A DNA stretch of 64,000 nucleotides from Burkholderia pyrrocinia. Lineage in GTDB: Bacteria > Pseudomonadota > Gammaproteobacteria > Burkholderiales > Burkholderiaceae. Shown piece by piece: positions 44,840 to 53,913 of this stretch. The notes below the pieces were generated by a model. It was not told the origin of the DNA and ran no database searches. It saw only the letters and a program-made list of their open reading frames with translations. The position numbers were made by a program, and so were the translations under genes. How positions within the stretch are numbered: the first letter of the stretch is position 1; every line of letters starts with the position of its first letter. The stretch lies in the NCBI RefSeq assembly GCF_003330765.1, contig NZ_CP024902.1:3038001-3102000 (forward strand), in the 5' to 3' direction.

Positions 44840-44933
44840 GCACTGATTGCCGGATGGGGGCTGCCCATCGCCGGCGGGCCAAGCATACAACAGCTGCGCG
44901 CGCGGCGCAGCGAACCACACCTAAAACCTTACT

Positions 44934-44958
44934 GACGACGCCGTCTAACGGCATCGTC
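44934..44958 (-). terminator. Hairpin after the XRE-cupin gene, probable terminator
   Basis: GACGATGCCGT and ACGGCGTCGTC form an 11-bp stem (one G-T pair) with a TAG loop on the minus strand, then AGTAAGGTTTT. It stands 84 bp downstream of the XRE-cupin stop and just before the riboswitch transcript, so it may insulate ribB. Confidence 0.5.
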
Positions 44959-45041
44959 CAAACGGCCGACGGCCGGACCGCGATCCCGCCGATTCCCGCC
45001 CGATACGGGGAAAGCGGCCGTTCCGTGCGGGGCGCACGCGG

Positions 45042-45725
45042 TCAGCCGGCCGCGTGCGCCGCGTCCGGCACGAGCCAGCGCGGCGGCACTTCAGGGCTCA
45101 CCGTCACGCGGAACGCGCGTACCTCGCTGTCGCCCGGATTGCGCAGGCTGTACGGCTGGTCGGCATCGAACACGATCGCGTCGCCGGTCGCGAGCAACTG
45201 GCGACGGTCATGCACGCTGACTTCGAGCGTGCCCTCGCTGACGACGAGATTGACCGTCGTGCCGGGCGCGCGACGCGCGCCAGGCTCCGTATGCAGCGGT
45301 GCGATCCGCAGCTCGTGGAACTCGGCCGCGGCCGGCTCGCCTTCCGGGTACAGCGCGCGCGCCGAGAAGCGGCCGTTCGAGCTGACGACGCGCGACGCAC
45401 GCTCCGCCGCCAGGTGCTCGAAGCCGTTCACCGCATGGCGGCGCAGGAAGGCGGCGACCGACACCTTCAGCGCCGCGGCAATCTTGCAGAGCACCTTGAT
45501 CGACGGCACGCTGCGCGCCGACTCGATCTGCGCGAGCATCGCGCGCGACACGCCGGACAGCCGCGCGAGCGCGTCGAGCGACAGCTGCCGCTCGGCGCGC
45601 AACCGCGCGAGGTTCACGCCGACGACCTGTTCGAGGACATCGAGCGACGCGGACGCCCGCGCTTCGGCGGCGTTGCCGGACTCGAAGGAAGACACGTCGC
45701 GCACGAGCGCCAGGGATGAAGACAT
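45042..45725 (-). CDS. XRE-family regulator with C-terminal cupin
   Basis: 227-aa transcription factor. The helix-turn-helix (residues about 35-90: LARLRAERQLSLDALARLSGVS, MLAQIESARSVPSI) is fused to a cupin sensor barrel (LVVSEGTLEVSVHDRRQLLATGDAIVFDADQPYSLRNPGD). The type resembles PuuR/SutR-like regulators. The start ATG is at 45725. Its closest neighbour upstream is an exporter gene on the same strand, 206 bp away, but no target is evident. Confidence 0.92.
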   Translation of the reverse strand: MSSSLALVRDVSSFESGNAAEARASASLDVLEQVVGVNLARLRAERQLSLDALARLSGVSRAMLAQIESARSVPSIKVLCKIAAALKVSVAAFLRRHAVNGFEHLAAERASRVVSSNGRFSARALYPEGEPAAAEFHELRIAPLHTEPGARRAPGTTVNLVVSEGTLEVSVHDRRQLLATGDAIVFDADQPYSLRNPGDSEVRAFRVTVSPEVPPRWLVPDAAHAAG

Positions 45726-45931
45726 AGCATTGCCTCCGGGCCGCTGTGCGGCCCTGCGTAGGGGGTAAGCCGGGATCGGAATCGCGTTGCGCCAGCAATG
45801 GCGCGTATCGAGACGCTATCACCCGGTCTGGCGCGGGCAAACGAAGTTATCTTCACACCGTTATCAGCATCGCGGAGAAATGCGTTTCTCGCGAACCTTT
45901 TCCTGCTGCCATGACGTCGCCATGGCGCCGC

Positions 45932-47107
45932 TCATTGCGCTGCCGGCGCCGCGCCGCGTGCCGGGCCGCGCGCATCGAACCGCATCGCGAGCCACGTGAC
46001 GACGAGCGCCGCGAACGTCACCGCGACGGCGACCCACGGCAGCGCATCGAGCGCGAAACCGTGCTCCAGCGCAAGGCCGCCGAGCCATGCGCCGCCCGCA
46101 TTGCCGACGTTGAACGCGCCGATATTCAGCGTCGATGCGAGATGCGGCGCGCTCGCGGCCTTCTCGACCACCCGCGCCTGCAGCGGCGGCACCGTCGCGA
46201 ACGCGGCGATCCCCCACACGAACACGGTGACGGCGGCCGCGACCGGCAGGTGGCTCGTCTTCGCGAACACGGCCATCACGGCCATCAGTGCGACGAGGAT
46301 CGCGATCAACGACGGCATCAGCGCGCGGTCGGCGAGCTTGCCGCCGAGCGTGTTGCCGATCGTCAGCCCCGCGCCGAACAGCACGAGGATCAGCGCGACC
46401 GCGCGCGGCGAGTAGCCCGACACGGTCTCGAGAATCGGCGCGATATACGTGAACACGACGAACACGCCGCCGAAGCCGAGCACGGTCATCAGCAGCGCGA
46501 GCCACACCTGCGGCTCCTTCAGCACGCGCACTTCGTGGCCCAGGCCGACCGGCCCGCTGTCGTGGCGGTTCGGCACGAGCGCGGCGACGCCGCCGAGCGC
46601 CAGCACGCCGAGCGCGGCGACGATCCAGAACGATGCGCGCCAGCCGAGCAACTGGCCGACGAACGTGCCGAACGGCACGCCGAGCACGTTCGACAGCGTG
46701 AGCCCCGTGAACATCAGCGCGATCGCGCTCGCGCGCTTGTCGGCCGGCACGAGCGACGCGGCGACCACCGCGCCGATCCCGAAGAACGACCCGTGCGCGA
46801 ACGACGTGACGACGCGCGCGACCATCAGCATCGCGTAGCCGGACGCGGTGGCGCACAGCACGTTGCCGACGATGAAGATCGCCATCAGCAACTGCAGCGC
46901 GGCCTTGCGCGGCATGCGGCTCGTCAGCACCGCGAGGAGCGGCGCGCCGACCGCGACGCCGAGCGCGTAGCCCGTGACGAGCAGGCCGGCCGACGGCAGC
47001 GACACGGCGAGGTCGTGCGCGACTTCGGGCAGCAGGCCCATGATGATGAATTCGGTGGTGCCGATGGCGAAGGCGCTGATCGCGAGCGCCAGTAACGGAA
47101 TGGGCAT
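45932..47107 (-). CDS. MFS drug/sugar exporter (AraJ/YdhP-like)
   Basis: 391-aa, 12-helix inner-membrane exporter. It starts MPIPLLALAISAFAIGTTEFIIMGLLPEVA, typical of AraJ/YdhP/PbuE-like MFS proteins, with GALA-type loops (SRMPRKAALQLL, LADRALMPSL). The likely substrates are small sugars, purines or drugs; the sequence does not decide. It is divergent from a LysR gene 146 bp away that likely controls it. The ATG at 47107 is selected since membrane helix 1 begins immediately. Confidence 0.9.
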   Translation of the reverse strand: MPIPLLALAISAFAIGTTEFIIMGLLPEVAHDLAVSLPSAGLLVTGYALGVAVGAPLLAVLTSRMPRKAALQLLMAIFIVGNVLCATASGYAMLMVARVVTSFAHGSFFGIGAVVAASLVPADKRASAIALMFTGLTLSNVLGVPFGTFVGQLLGWRASFWIVAALGVLALGGVAALVPNRHDSGPVGLGHEVRVLKEPQVWLALLMTVLGFGGVFVVFTYIAPILETVSGYSPRAVALILVLFGAGLTIGNTLGGKLADRALMPSLIAILVALMAVMAVFAKTSHLPVAAAVTVFVWGIAAFATVPPLQARVVEKAASAPHLASTLNIGAFNVGNAGGAWLGGLALEHGFALDALPWVAVAVTFAALVVTWLAMRFDARGPARGAAPAAQ

Positions 47108-47227
47108 GACGTTCTCCGGAAGGCGGCGGACGCGGCGCCCGGTCGGTGCCGCACCGCACAAGAAGCGAGATGTGCGCGCATTGTCCCGAACACGCCTGCA
47201 TTTGATAATTGGCGTGGCATTTGAACC

Positions 47228-47250
47228 ATTTTCAAAAATTTCTGGAAAAT
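47228..47250. promoter_or_regulatory. LysR-type operator ATTTTC-N11-GAAAAT near the start of the divergent regulator
   Basis: Perfect 6-bp arms with an 11-bp spacer, the LysR T-N11-A form. It ends 3 bp before the regulator's ATG, so bound protein should block its own translation-start region as well as act on the facing exporter gene. Confidence 0.6.
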
Positions 47251-47253
47251 CGA

Positions 47254-48186
47254 ATGGACCGACTGGGCGATATCCGGCTGTTCGTCGAGGCGGCGGAACT
47301 GGGCAGCCTGTCCGCTGCCGGGCGCAAGCTGAACCTCACGCCGGCCGCCGCGAGCGCGCGCCTCGCGAAGCTCGAGGCGAAGATCGCGACGCGGCTGTTC
47401 GAACGCACGACGCGGCAGTTGCGGCTCACCGACGAAGGCCGGTTGTACCTGAACTGCTGCCGGCAGGCGCTGCAGGCGCTCGACGACGCCGACGCGATGC
47501 TGCAGGAAGGCCGCAACGTCGTCAGCGGCAAGGTGCGGCTGTCGTCGACGTCCGATTTCGGCCGCAACCAGTTGCTCGACTGGCTCGACGAATTCACGAC
47601 GCGCCATCCGGACGTCACGTTCTCGCTGACGGCGTCCGATTCGTCGTCGAACCTGTGGCAGGACGAGATCGACCTCGCGATCCGCTTCGCCGCGCCGCCC
47701 GACGGCGCGCTGATCGCACGCCGGCTCGCGACGAACCGGCGCGTGCTGTGCGCGGCGCCGTCGTTCGTCGAACGCCACGGCATGCCGGCCGATCCACACG
47801 ATCTGGCCCGCTTTCCGTGCAACGTGATCACGATCGCGTCGGGGCCGATGAACACCTGGCATTTCACGCGTGGCGACGAGGTGCAGATCCATACGGTGCC
47901 GGTGTCGACCGCGTTCGAGACCAACGACGGCGGCCTCACGCGCGAATGGACGCTGCGCGGCCACGGCATTGCGCTGAAATCGCTATGGGACATTGCCGAC
48001 GACGTCCGCGCGGGCCGGCTGCGCGTGCTGCTGCCCGACTGGCGGCACCAGGACGCGCCGCTGCATGCGATCTATCACGGCAAGCGCTACATGGCGCCGC
48101 GCGTGCGCGTGCTGCTCGACTTTCTCGCCGAACGCTTCGCGCACGAGGAAGCCGCGCTCGACGACCTGCTGAACGCGTGCCGCTGA
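47254..48186 (+). CDS. LysR-family regulator, divergent from the MFS exporter
   Basis: 310-aa CrgA-branch LysR protein: winged HTH (MDRLGDIRLFVEAAELGSLSAA, LTPAAASARLAKLEAKI, RQLRLTDEG) and an effector-binding domain (GKVRLSSTSDFGRNQLLDWL onward). The ATG at 47254 is at the conserved MDRL position; an upstream in-frame start at 47209 would run through the operator. It is probably the regulator of the adjacent exporter. Confidence 0.92.
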   Translation: MDRLGDIRLFVEAAELGSLSAAGRKLNLTPAAASARLAKLEAKIATRLFERTTRQLRLTDEGRLYLNCCRQALQALDDADAMLQEGRNVVSGKVRLSSTSDFGRNQLLDWLDEFTTRHPDVTFSLTASDSSSNLWQDEIDLAIRFAAPPDGALIARRLATNRRVLCAAPSFVERHGMPADPHDLARFPCNVITIASGPMNTWHFTRGDEVQIHTVPVSTAFETNDGGLTREWTLRGHGIALKSLWDIADDVRAGRLRVLLPDWRHQDAPLHAIYHGKRYMAPRVRVLLDFLAERFAHEEAALDDLLNACR

Positions 48187-48276
48187 CGGCCGGCGCACCG
48201 CCGCCCAGGGGTCGGAACCCGACGATCGGCGTCGCGCGACCGCAACCCGGTGCCCGTCCGGAGCGGCGTGAAAAGC

Positions 48277-48282
48277 TATAAT
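48277..48282 (+). promoter_or_regulatory. Candidate -10 element (TATAAT) upstream of miaB
   Basis: A consensus TATAAT 147 bp before the miaB start; there is no strong -35 at 17 bp. The sequence right after it holds an imperfect inverted repeat of ATGAAA and TTTCAT. Confidence 0.4.
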
Positions 48283-48428
48283 GAAAGGCTTTCCCGACGG
48301 CTTTTCATGCTTGATGCGCGCTGCGCGCGCCCGGCCCGCCACGCGGCCGCGGCATGGGCACCATGCGTGCCGTCCCGATTCACCCTTGACGACGCCCCCA
48401 GGTCAACCACTGCGAACGGCGAATCCCC

Positions 48429-49802
48429 ATGACCAAGAAAGTTTACGTAAAGACCTTCGGCTGCCAGATGAACGAGTACGACTCGGACAAGATGGTGGAC
48501 GTGCTCAATGCGGCCGAAGGCCTCGAAAAGACCGATACGCCGGAAGATGCGGACATCATCCTGTTCAACACGTGCTCGGTGCGTGAAAAGGCGCAGGAGA
48601 AGGTGTTCTCCGATCTCGGCCGCGTGCGCGAGCTGAAGGAAGCGAAGCCCGGCCTGCTGATCGGCGTTGGCGGCTGCGTCGCGAGCCAGGAAGGCGCTTC
48701 GATCGTGTCGCGCGCGCCGTACGTCGATCTCGTGTTCGGCCCGCAAACGCTGCACCGCCTGCCGCAGATGATCGACGCGCGCCGCGCGAGCGGCCGCGCG
48801 CAGGTCGACATCACGTTTCCCGAAATCGAGAAGTTCGACCACCTGCCGCCCGCGCGCGTCGAGGGGCCGAGCGCGTTCGTGTCGATCATGGAAGGCTGCT
48901 CGAAGTACTGCAGCTACTGCGTGGTGCCGTACACGCGCGGCGACGAAGTATCGCGCCCGCTCGACGACGTGCTGACCGAAGTGGCCGGCCTCGCCGACCA
49001 GGGCGTGCGCGAAGTCACGCTGCTCGGCCAGAACGTGAACGCCTATCGTGGCGCACTGACGGCCGGCGCATCCGAGATCGCCGATTTCGCGACGCTGATC
49101 GAATACGTCGCCGACATCCCCGGCATCGAGCGGATCCGCTACACGACGTCGCACCCGAAGGAATTCACGCAACGGCTGATCGACACCTACGCGAAAGTGC
49201 CGAAGCTCGTGAACCACCTGCACCTGCCGGTCCAGCACGGCTCCGACCGCATCCTGATGGCGATGAAGCGCGGCTACACGGTGCTCGAATACAAGTCGGT
49301 GATCCGCAAGCTGCGCGCGATCCGCCCCGACCTGTCGCTGTCGACCGACATGATCGTCGGCTTCCCCGGCGAGACCGAGGAGGATTTCGACAAGATGATG
49401 GCGCTCGTGCACGACATGAGCTACGACACGAGCTTCTCGTTCATCTACAGCCCGCGCCCCGGCACGCCGGCCGCGAACCTGCACGACGACACGCCGCGTG
49501 AGGTCAAGCTCAAACGCCTGCAACATCTGCAGGCGACCATCGAGGAGAACGTCGCACGCATCAGCCAGTCGATGGTCGGGAAGATCGAACGGATCCTCGT
49601 CGAGGGCCCGTCGCGCAAGGACCCGAACGAACTCGCGGGCCGCACCGAGAACAACCGGGTCGTGAATTTCCCGGCGCCGCTCGCGTCGCACCCGCGCCTG
49701 ATCGGCCAGATGATCGACGTGAAGATCAACCATGCGTATCCGCATTCGCTACGCGGCGAGCTCGTGCTCGTCAGCGACGACGCGAGCGCGGCCACTCACT
49801 GA
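48429..49802 (+). CDS. miaB: tRNA-2-methylthio-N6-dimethylallyladenosine synthase MiaB
   Basis: 457-aa radical-SAM methylthiotransferase acting on i6A37 of tRNAs that read UNN codons. The N-terminal UPF0004 domain has cluster cysteines in [21 protein letters not shown] and [11 protein letters not shown]. The radical-SAM motif CSKYCSYC (CxxxCxxC) is near residue 158. A C-terminal TRAM domain (about 385-450) is present. It heads the conserved order miaB-ybeZ-ybeY-corC-lnt. Confidence 0.98.
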   Translation: MTKKVYVKTFGCQMNEYDSDKMVDVLNAAEGLEKTDTPEDADIILFNTCSVREKAQEKVFSDLGRVRELKEAKPGLLIGVGGCVASQEGASIVSRAPYVDLVFGPQTLHRLPQMIDARRASGRAQVDITFPEIEKFDHLPPARVEGPSAFVSIMEGCSKYCSYCVVPYTRGDEVSRPLDDVLTEVAGLADQGVREVTLLGQNVNAYRGALTAGASEIADFATLIEYVADIPGIERIRYTTSHPKEFTQRLIDTYAKVPKLVNHLHLPVQHGSDRILMAMKRGYTVLEYKSVIRKLRAIRPDLSLSTDMIVGFPGETEEDFDKMMALVHDMSYDTSFSFIYSPRPGTPAANLHDDTPREVKLKRLQHLQATIEENVARISQSMVGKIERILVEGPSRKDPNELAGRTENNRVVNFPAPLASHPRLIGQMIDVKINHAYPHSLRGELVLVSDDASAATH

Positions 49803-49831
49803 CTGACGTCCAACAGGAGCCCGACGCCACT

Positions 49832-50875
49832 TTGAAGACCGTCCAAGCACTGGAATTCACCGCGCCGCGCGACGACAACGCGCGCCTCGCCAATCTCTGC
49901 GGCCCGCTCGACGAAAACCTGCGGCAGATCGAACAGGCGCTCGACGTCACGCTCGCACGACGCGGCCACCGGATCACGATCCGCGGGCGCGGCGCCAAGC
50001 TCGCGCTCGCCGCGCTCGACAACTTCTACAACCGCGCGCGCGATCCGCTGTCGGTCGACGACATCCAGCTCGCGCTGGTCGAAGTGCGCCACACGGCCGG
50101 CAACGGCCGCCAGGACGCGATCGACGTGCGCTTTCGCGGCGACCCCGACCATCCGTTCGACGAACCCGCCGGGCCCCTCGACGACGAAGCGCTCGAGGAA
50201 GCCGCGCCGAAGCTGTACACGCGGCGCGCCGACCTGCGCGGCCGCACGCCCGCGCAGCGCGAATACCTGAAGCAGATCCTGTCGCACGACGTGACGTTCG
50301 GCATCGGGCCGGCCGGCACCGGCAAGACCTACCTCGCGGTCGCCTGTGCGGTCGATGCGCTCGAGCGCGACCAGGTCAAGCGGATCGTGCTGACGCGCCC
50401 GGCCGTCGAGGCCGGCGAACGGCTCGGCTTCCTGCCGGGCGACCTCGCGCAGAAGGTCGACCCGTACCTGCGCCCGCTCTACGACGCGCTGTACGACCTG
50501 CTCGGCTTCGACAAGACCGCGAAGATGTTCGAGCGCCAGATGATCGAGATCGCGCCGCTCGCCTACATGCGCGGCCGCACGCTGAACCACGCGTTCATCA
50601 TCCTCGACGAGGCGCAGAACACGACGCCCGAGCAGATGAAGATGTTCCTCACGCGGATCGGCTTCGGCTCGAAGGCGGTCGTGACCGGCGACACGAGCCA
50701 GGTCGACCTGCCGCGCGGCCACAAGAGCGGCCTCGTCGAGGCGCAGCAGGTGCTCGGCGGCGTGCGCGGCATCGCGCTCACGCGCTTCACGAGTGCGGAC
50801 GTCGTACGCCATCCGCTCGTCGCGCGCATCGTCGAGGCATACGACGAATTCCACGCGCAGCACCAGGACGGCTGA
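49832..50875 (+). CDS. ybeZ: PhoH-like ATPase YbeZ
   Basis: 347-aa ATPase of the PhoH family, partner of the YbeY RNase. The Walker A is [13 protein letters not shown] near residue 161 and Walker B is FIILDEAQN near 250, with RGRTLNHAF before it and [11 protein letters not shown] after. An N-terminal KH-like domain (residues about 20-110) probably binds RNA. The start is a TTG at 49832 with GGAG twelve bases upstream. The gene begins 29 bp after miaB, so they are co-transcribed. A terminator follows it. Confidence 0.96.
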   Translation: MKTVQALEFTAPRDDNARLANLCGPLDENLRQIEQALDVTLARRGHRITIRGRGAKLALAALDNFYNRARDPLSVDDIQLALVEVRHTAGNGRQDAIDVRFRGDPDHPFDEPAGPLDDEALEEAAPKLYTRRADLRGRTPAQREYLKQILSHDVTFGIGPAGTGKTYLAVACAVDALERDQVKRIVLTRPAVEAGERLGFLPGDLAQKVDPYLRPLYDALYDLLGFDKTAKMFERQMIEIAPLAYMRGRTLNHAFIILDEAQNTTPEQMKMFLTRIGFGSKAVVTGDTSQVDLPRGHKSGLVEAQQVLGGVRGIALTRFTSADVVRHPLVARIVEAYDEFHAQHQDG

Positions 50876-50914
50876 CCGCCCGGCGGCGCCCGCGCGCGCT
50901 GCCACAGCCTGCCG

Positions 50915-50950
50915 GCCCGGCCCGCCAGACGGCGCGCCGGGCTTTTTTTC
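50915..50950 (+). terminator. Rho-independent terminator after ybeZ
   Basis: A 12-bp G+C stem with one mismatch (50915-50926 with 50931-50942), an AGAC loop and a T7 run. It separates miaB-ybeZ from ybeY, which therefore probably has its own promoter. Confidence 0.88.
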
Positions 50951-50980
50951 GCCCGTGCGAATTCGGGTGCGATCGGCCAT

Positions 50981-50992
50981 TTGGTGTATCCT
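50981..50992 (+). promoter_or_regulatory. Repeated motif TTGGTGTATCCT upstream of ybeY (copy 1)
   Basis: The same 12 bases occur again 59 bp before corC (52915-52926). Here they lie 40 bp before the ybeY start, after the ybeZ terminator. They may be part of a shared promoter (an extended TG-TATCCT -10-like element). Confidence 0.4.
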
Positions 50993-51020
50993 CAACGCGT
51001 CCCAAATCGCCGCACGCGTC

Positions 51021-51797
51021 ATGAAATCCTCCCGTTCTCGCAAGTCCGGGCGCGCCCAGTCCGCCGCGCCCGAATCCCCCCGTCTTTCGCTGTTCGATGC
51101 GAAGGGCAAGGCCCGGACCGTCAACGCGCAAGGGCTGCGGATCGACTTCCCGGACGGCCGCAGCCTGATGTTCGACCTGTCGGGCAGCTCGGGCGACGCG
51201 GCCGTCGCGATCGTCGCGCAGCACAACGATCCGGCGATGCGCGCGAAGCTCGCGCTGCAGCCCGAGCATTACGACAGCGTGACGCTGCACGTCGGCGCCG
51301 AACTCGCGCCGCGCGAAGACGAAATCGAAAACGAACTGCGCGAGCCGGAACTCGACCTGTCCGTGCAGTACGGCGACGAGATCACGAGCGACGTGCGCAA
51401 GACGCTGCCCAAGCGCAAGCTGATCGCCGAATGGATCGAGCCGGCGCTGTTCGCCAGCGCGCAGCTCACCGTGCGCTTCGTCGGCGAAGACGAAGGCCGC
51501 ACGCTGAACGACGGCTACCGCCACAAGGACTACCCGACCAACGTGCTGACCTTCGCGTACGACGCGGCGCCCGACGGCACCGTGATCGGCGACCTCGTGC
51601 TGTGCTGTCCGGTCGTCGAGAAGGAAGCGCACGACCAGGGCAAGCCGCTCGCGGCCCACTACGCACACCTGCTGGTGCACGGCGCGCTGCACGCGCAGGG
51701 CTACGACCACGAGACGAGCGACGAGGACGCGACCGAGATGGAAGCGCTCGAAGTCGACATCCTCGCGAAGCTGGGCTTCCCGAACCCGTACCAGTAA
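51021..51797 (+). CDS. ybeY: Endoribonuclease YbeY with a long N-terminal extension
   Basis: 258-aa protein. The C-terminal 150 residues are YbeY, a metal-dependent RNase for 16S rRNA maturation and ribosome quality control: the zinc motif [15 protein letters not shown] (HxxxHxxxxxH) and [16 protein letters not shown] are intact. Standard YbeY has about 155-185 residues. Here an additional segment of about 100 residues ([40 protein letters not shown], acidic linker [12 protein letters not shown]) precedes it with normal coding bias. The ATG at 51021 is the first after the upstream terminator; a start near residue 100 would give the standard length. Confidence 0.9.
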   Translation: MKSSRSRKSGRAQSAAPESPRLSLFDAKGKARTVNAQGLRIDFPDGRSLMFDLSGSSGDAAVAIVAQHNDPAMRAKLALQPEHYDSVTLHVGAELAPREDEIENELREPELDLSVQYGDEITSDVRKTLPKRKLIAEWIEPALFASAQLTVRFVGEDEGRTLNDGYRHKDYPTNVLTFAYDAAPDGTVIGDLVLCCPVVEKEAHDQGKPLAAHYAHLLVHGALHAQGYDHETSDEDATEMEALEVDILAKLGFPNPYQ

Positions 51798-51809
51798 GCC
51801 GGCCGCACG

Positions 51810-52442
51810 ATGCGCAACGCCGCGATGCTCCCGTCCGCCTACCCGCCGTCGATCGGCGACGGGCGGCTGCTGACGGACGACGAGCTCGGGGCATCGCTCG
51901 CGCACACGATGCGCGACTGGGACGGCCGCCAGGACCTCTGGCTGTTCGGCTATGGCTCGCTGATCTGGAACCCGGGATTGCCGACCGTCGCCGCCGTGCG
52001 CGGCAAGGTGCACGGCTACCATCGCGGGCTCTATCTGTGGTCGCGCGTGAACCGCGGCACGCCCGAACGCCCGGGCCTCGTGCTCGCGCTCGATCGCGGC
52101 GGCTCGTGCTCGGGCATCGCGTTCCGGCTCGCGGGCCCGACCGCGCAGCCGCACCTCGAGACGCTGTGGAAGCGCGAGATGCCGATGGGTTCGTACCGGC
52201 CCGCGTGGCTGCCGTGCTCGCTCGAGAACGGCGAACGCGTGAACGCGCTCGCGTTCGTGATGCGCCGAGACGCACCGGCCTATACGGGCAAACTGTCCGA
52301 CCCCGTCGTGAAGGAAGTGTTCGGCTGCGCGGCCGGCCGCTACGGCACGACGCTCGATTACGTGAGCCGCACGGTCGACGCGCTGCGCGCGAGCGGCATC
52401 CCCGATCGCGCACTGGAAGGGCTGCTCGCGCGATGCCGGTGA
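51810..52442 (+). CDS. chaC: Gamma-glutamylcyclotransferase, ChaC type
   Basis: 210-aa enzyme that cleaves glutathione to 5-oxoproline and Cys-Gly. The substrate loop LFGYGSLIWNPG is the family signature, the catalytic Glu is in LWKREMPMGSY, and GYHRGLYLWS, PERPGLVLALDRGGSC and YGTTLDYV follow the ChaC order. It begins 12 bp after the ybeY stop and is inserted in the ybeZ-ybeY-corC-lnt order. It may be co-transcribed with ybeY. Confidence 0.93.
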   Translation: MRNAAMLPSAYPPSIGDGRLLTDDELGASLAHTMRDWDGRQDLWLFGYGSLIWNPGLPTVAAVRGKVHGYHRGLYLWSRVNRGTPERPGLVLALDRGGSCSGIAFRLAGPTAQPHLETLWKREMPMGSYRPAWLPCSLENGERVNALAFVMRRDAPAYTGKLSDPVVKEVFGCAAGRYGTTLDYVSRTVDALRASGIPDRALEGLLARCR

Positions 52443-52515
52443 CGCGACACGACGCCCGGCTTGCCGCCACGCGATGCCGCGCCGCCGCCTGCGCATGCGA
52501 ACGAGGACACGACCG

Positions 52516-52665
52516 ATGAAACCGTCACGCCGGTCGCGTTGCAAGGTCGCTGCGCTGATCGTCGCCGCGAGCATCGCGCTGTCCGGCTGCGGGATCCTCG
52601 GCTGCGGCGGCGCCGCGACCAACGGCGGGGCCGCCGGCGGCTGCTCGGCCGGCATGCGGTTCTGA
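52516..52665 (+). CDS. Very small lipoprotein (49 aa), unknown function
   Basis: MKPSRRSRCKVAALIVAASI with lipobox ALSG-Cys25. The mature part is about 25 residues rich in Gly, Ala and Cys (GCGGAATNGG, GGCSAG). GAGGACACGACC precedes the ATG. Small size lowers confidence, but the signal peptide and ribosome site are good. Lies between chaC and corC. Confidence 0.65.
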   Translation: MKPSRRSRCKVAALIVAASIALSGCGILGCGGAATNGGAAGGCSAGMRF

Positions 52666-52973
52666 ACCTCGCCCCGGCGGCGCCCGCGTGCGGCAGCATG
52701 CCGCCGTCGCAGGCCACCTCGGCCGGTCGCCTTCCCGCGTCGCGCTTCCCCGCCCTTCCGGTACCCGTTTTTTGCCGCCGCTGCCCCGCCGCCCCTTTCT
52801 GAGATAGGATGGATACGAGGACGATGTCGCGCCCGGCGCGGCCGTCTGCGAGCGGGGCTCGCGCAAGCCGCCCACCCTGGCCGTCCGGCCGGGTGACATG
52901 GCTGCGCCATGCCCTTGGTGTATCCTTGCCTACTCCGTGACAGCGCGCCCCGGCATGACCCAGGCGCACCACC
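52666..52973. other. 308-bp gap before corC
   Basis: No gene seen. It contains a possible -10-like TAGGAT near 52805 and the repeated motif TTGGTGTATCCT at 52915. T-run GTTTTTTG near 52770 follows no convincing stem. Confidence 0.4.
52915..52926 (+). promoter_or_regulatory. Repeated motif TTGGTGTATCCT upstream of corC (copy 2)
   Basis: Identical to the motif before ybeY at 50981-50992; also preceded by CCAT. It lies 48 bp before the corC ATG, a suitable place for a promoter -10 region. Confidence 0.4.
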
Positions 52974-53861
52974 ATGAACGATTCGTATCCCAGTCGTAAG
53001 CCAACCGACAAACCGCAAGAAAAGCGCTCGCTGCTCGAGCGCCTGACCGACTTCATCTCGCCCGAGCCCGAATCCCGCGGCGAGCTGCTGGAAATCCTCC
53101 AGGACGCCCACGAACGCAACCTGATCGACGCCGATTCACTGTCGATGATCGAAGGCGTGTTCCAGGTATCCGACCTGTGCGCGCGCGACATCATGGTGCC
53201 GCGCGCACAGATGGACGCGATCAACATCGCCGACAAGCCCGAGGATTTCATCCCGTTCGTCCTCGAAAAGGCGCACTCGCGCTACCCCGTGTACGAGGAA
53301 AACCGCGACAACGTGATCGGCGTGCTGCTCGCGAAGGATCTGCTGCGCTTCTATGCCGAAGAGGAATTCGACGTGCGCGGGATGCTGCGCCCGGCCGTGT
53401 TCATTCCCGAATCGAAGCGCCTGAACGTGCTGCTGCACGACTTCCGCGTGAACCGCAACCACCTCGCGATCGTCGTCGACGAATACGGCGGCGTTGCGGG
53501 CCTGATCACGATCGAGGACGTGCTCGAACAGATCGTCGGCGACATCGAGGACGAATACGACTTCGACGAGGAAGCCGGCAACATCATCGCGGGGCCGGAC
53601 GGCCGCTACCGGGTGCGCGCGCTCACCGAGATCGAACAGTTCAACGACGTGTTCGGCACCGATTTCCCCGACGACGAGGTCGACACGATCGGCGGCCTGA
53701 TCACGCATCATTTCGGACGCGTGCCGCACCGCGGCGAGAAGCTGCAGCTCGGCAACCTCGTGTTCGAGATTCAGCGCGGCGATGCGCGCCAGGTTCATGT
53801 GCTGCTGGTGCGCCGCAACCCGCTCACCAGCCGTCGCGCCGAAACCTCGCACGAGGACTGA
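52974..53861 (+). CDS. corC: CorC-family CBS-domain protein (YbeX)
   Basis: 295-aa protein with two CBS domains (residues about 70-190; IMVPRAQMDAINIADKPEDF, FRVNRNHLAIVVDEYGGVAGLITIEDVLEQIVGDI) and a C-terminal CorC_HlyC transporter-associated domain (RYRVRALTEIEQFNDVFG, DDEVDTIGGLI). It has no membrane helices. It was linked to cobalt/magnesium efflux and, as YbeX, to ribosome metabolism. lnt follows by 52 bp. Confidence 0.97.
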   Translation: MNDSYPSRKPTDKPQEKRSLLERLTDFISPEPESRGELLEILQDAHERNLIDADSLSMIEGVFQVSDLCARDIMVPRAQMDAINIADKPEDFIPFVLEKAHSRYPVYEENRDNVIGVLLAKDLLRFYAEEEFDVRGMLRPAVFIPESKRLNVLLHDFRVNRNHLAIVVDEYGGVAGLITIEDVLEQIVGDIEDEYDFDEEAGNIIAGPDGRYRVRALTEIEQFNDVFGTDFPDDEVDTIGGLITHHFGRVPHRGEKLQLGNLVFEIQRGDARQVHVLLVRRNPLTSRRAETSHED

Positions 53862-53913
53862 CCGTCCCGCGCCAGCCGCGTCTCCTTCAACCGCTCGCCC
53901 ACTTCCGCTTCAC

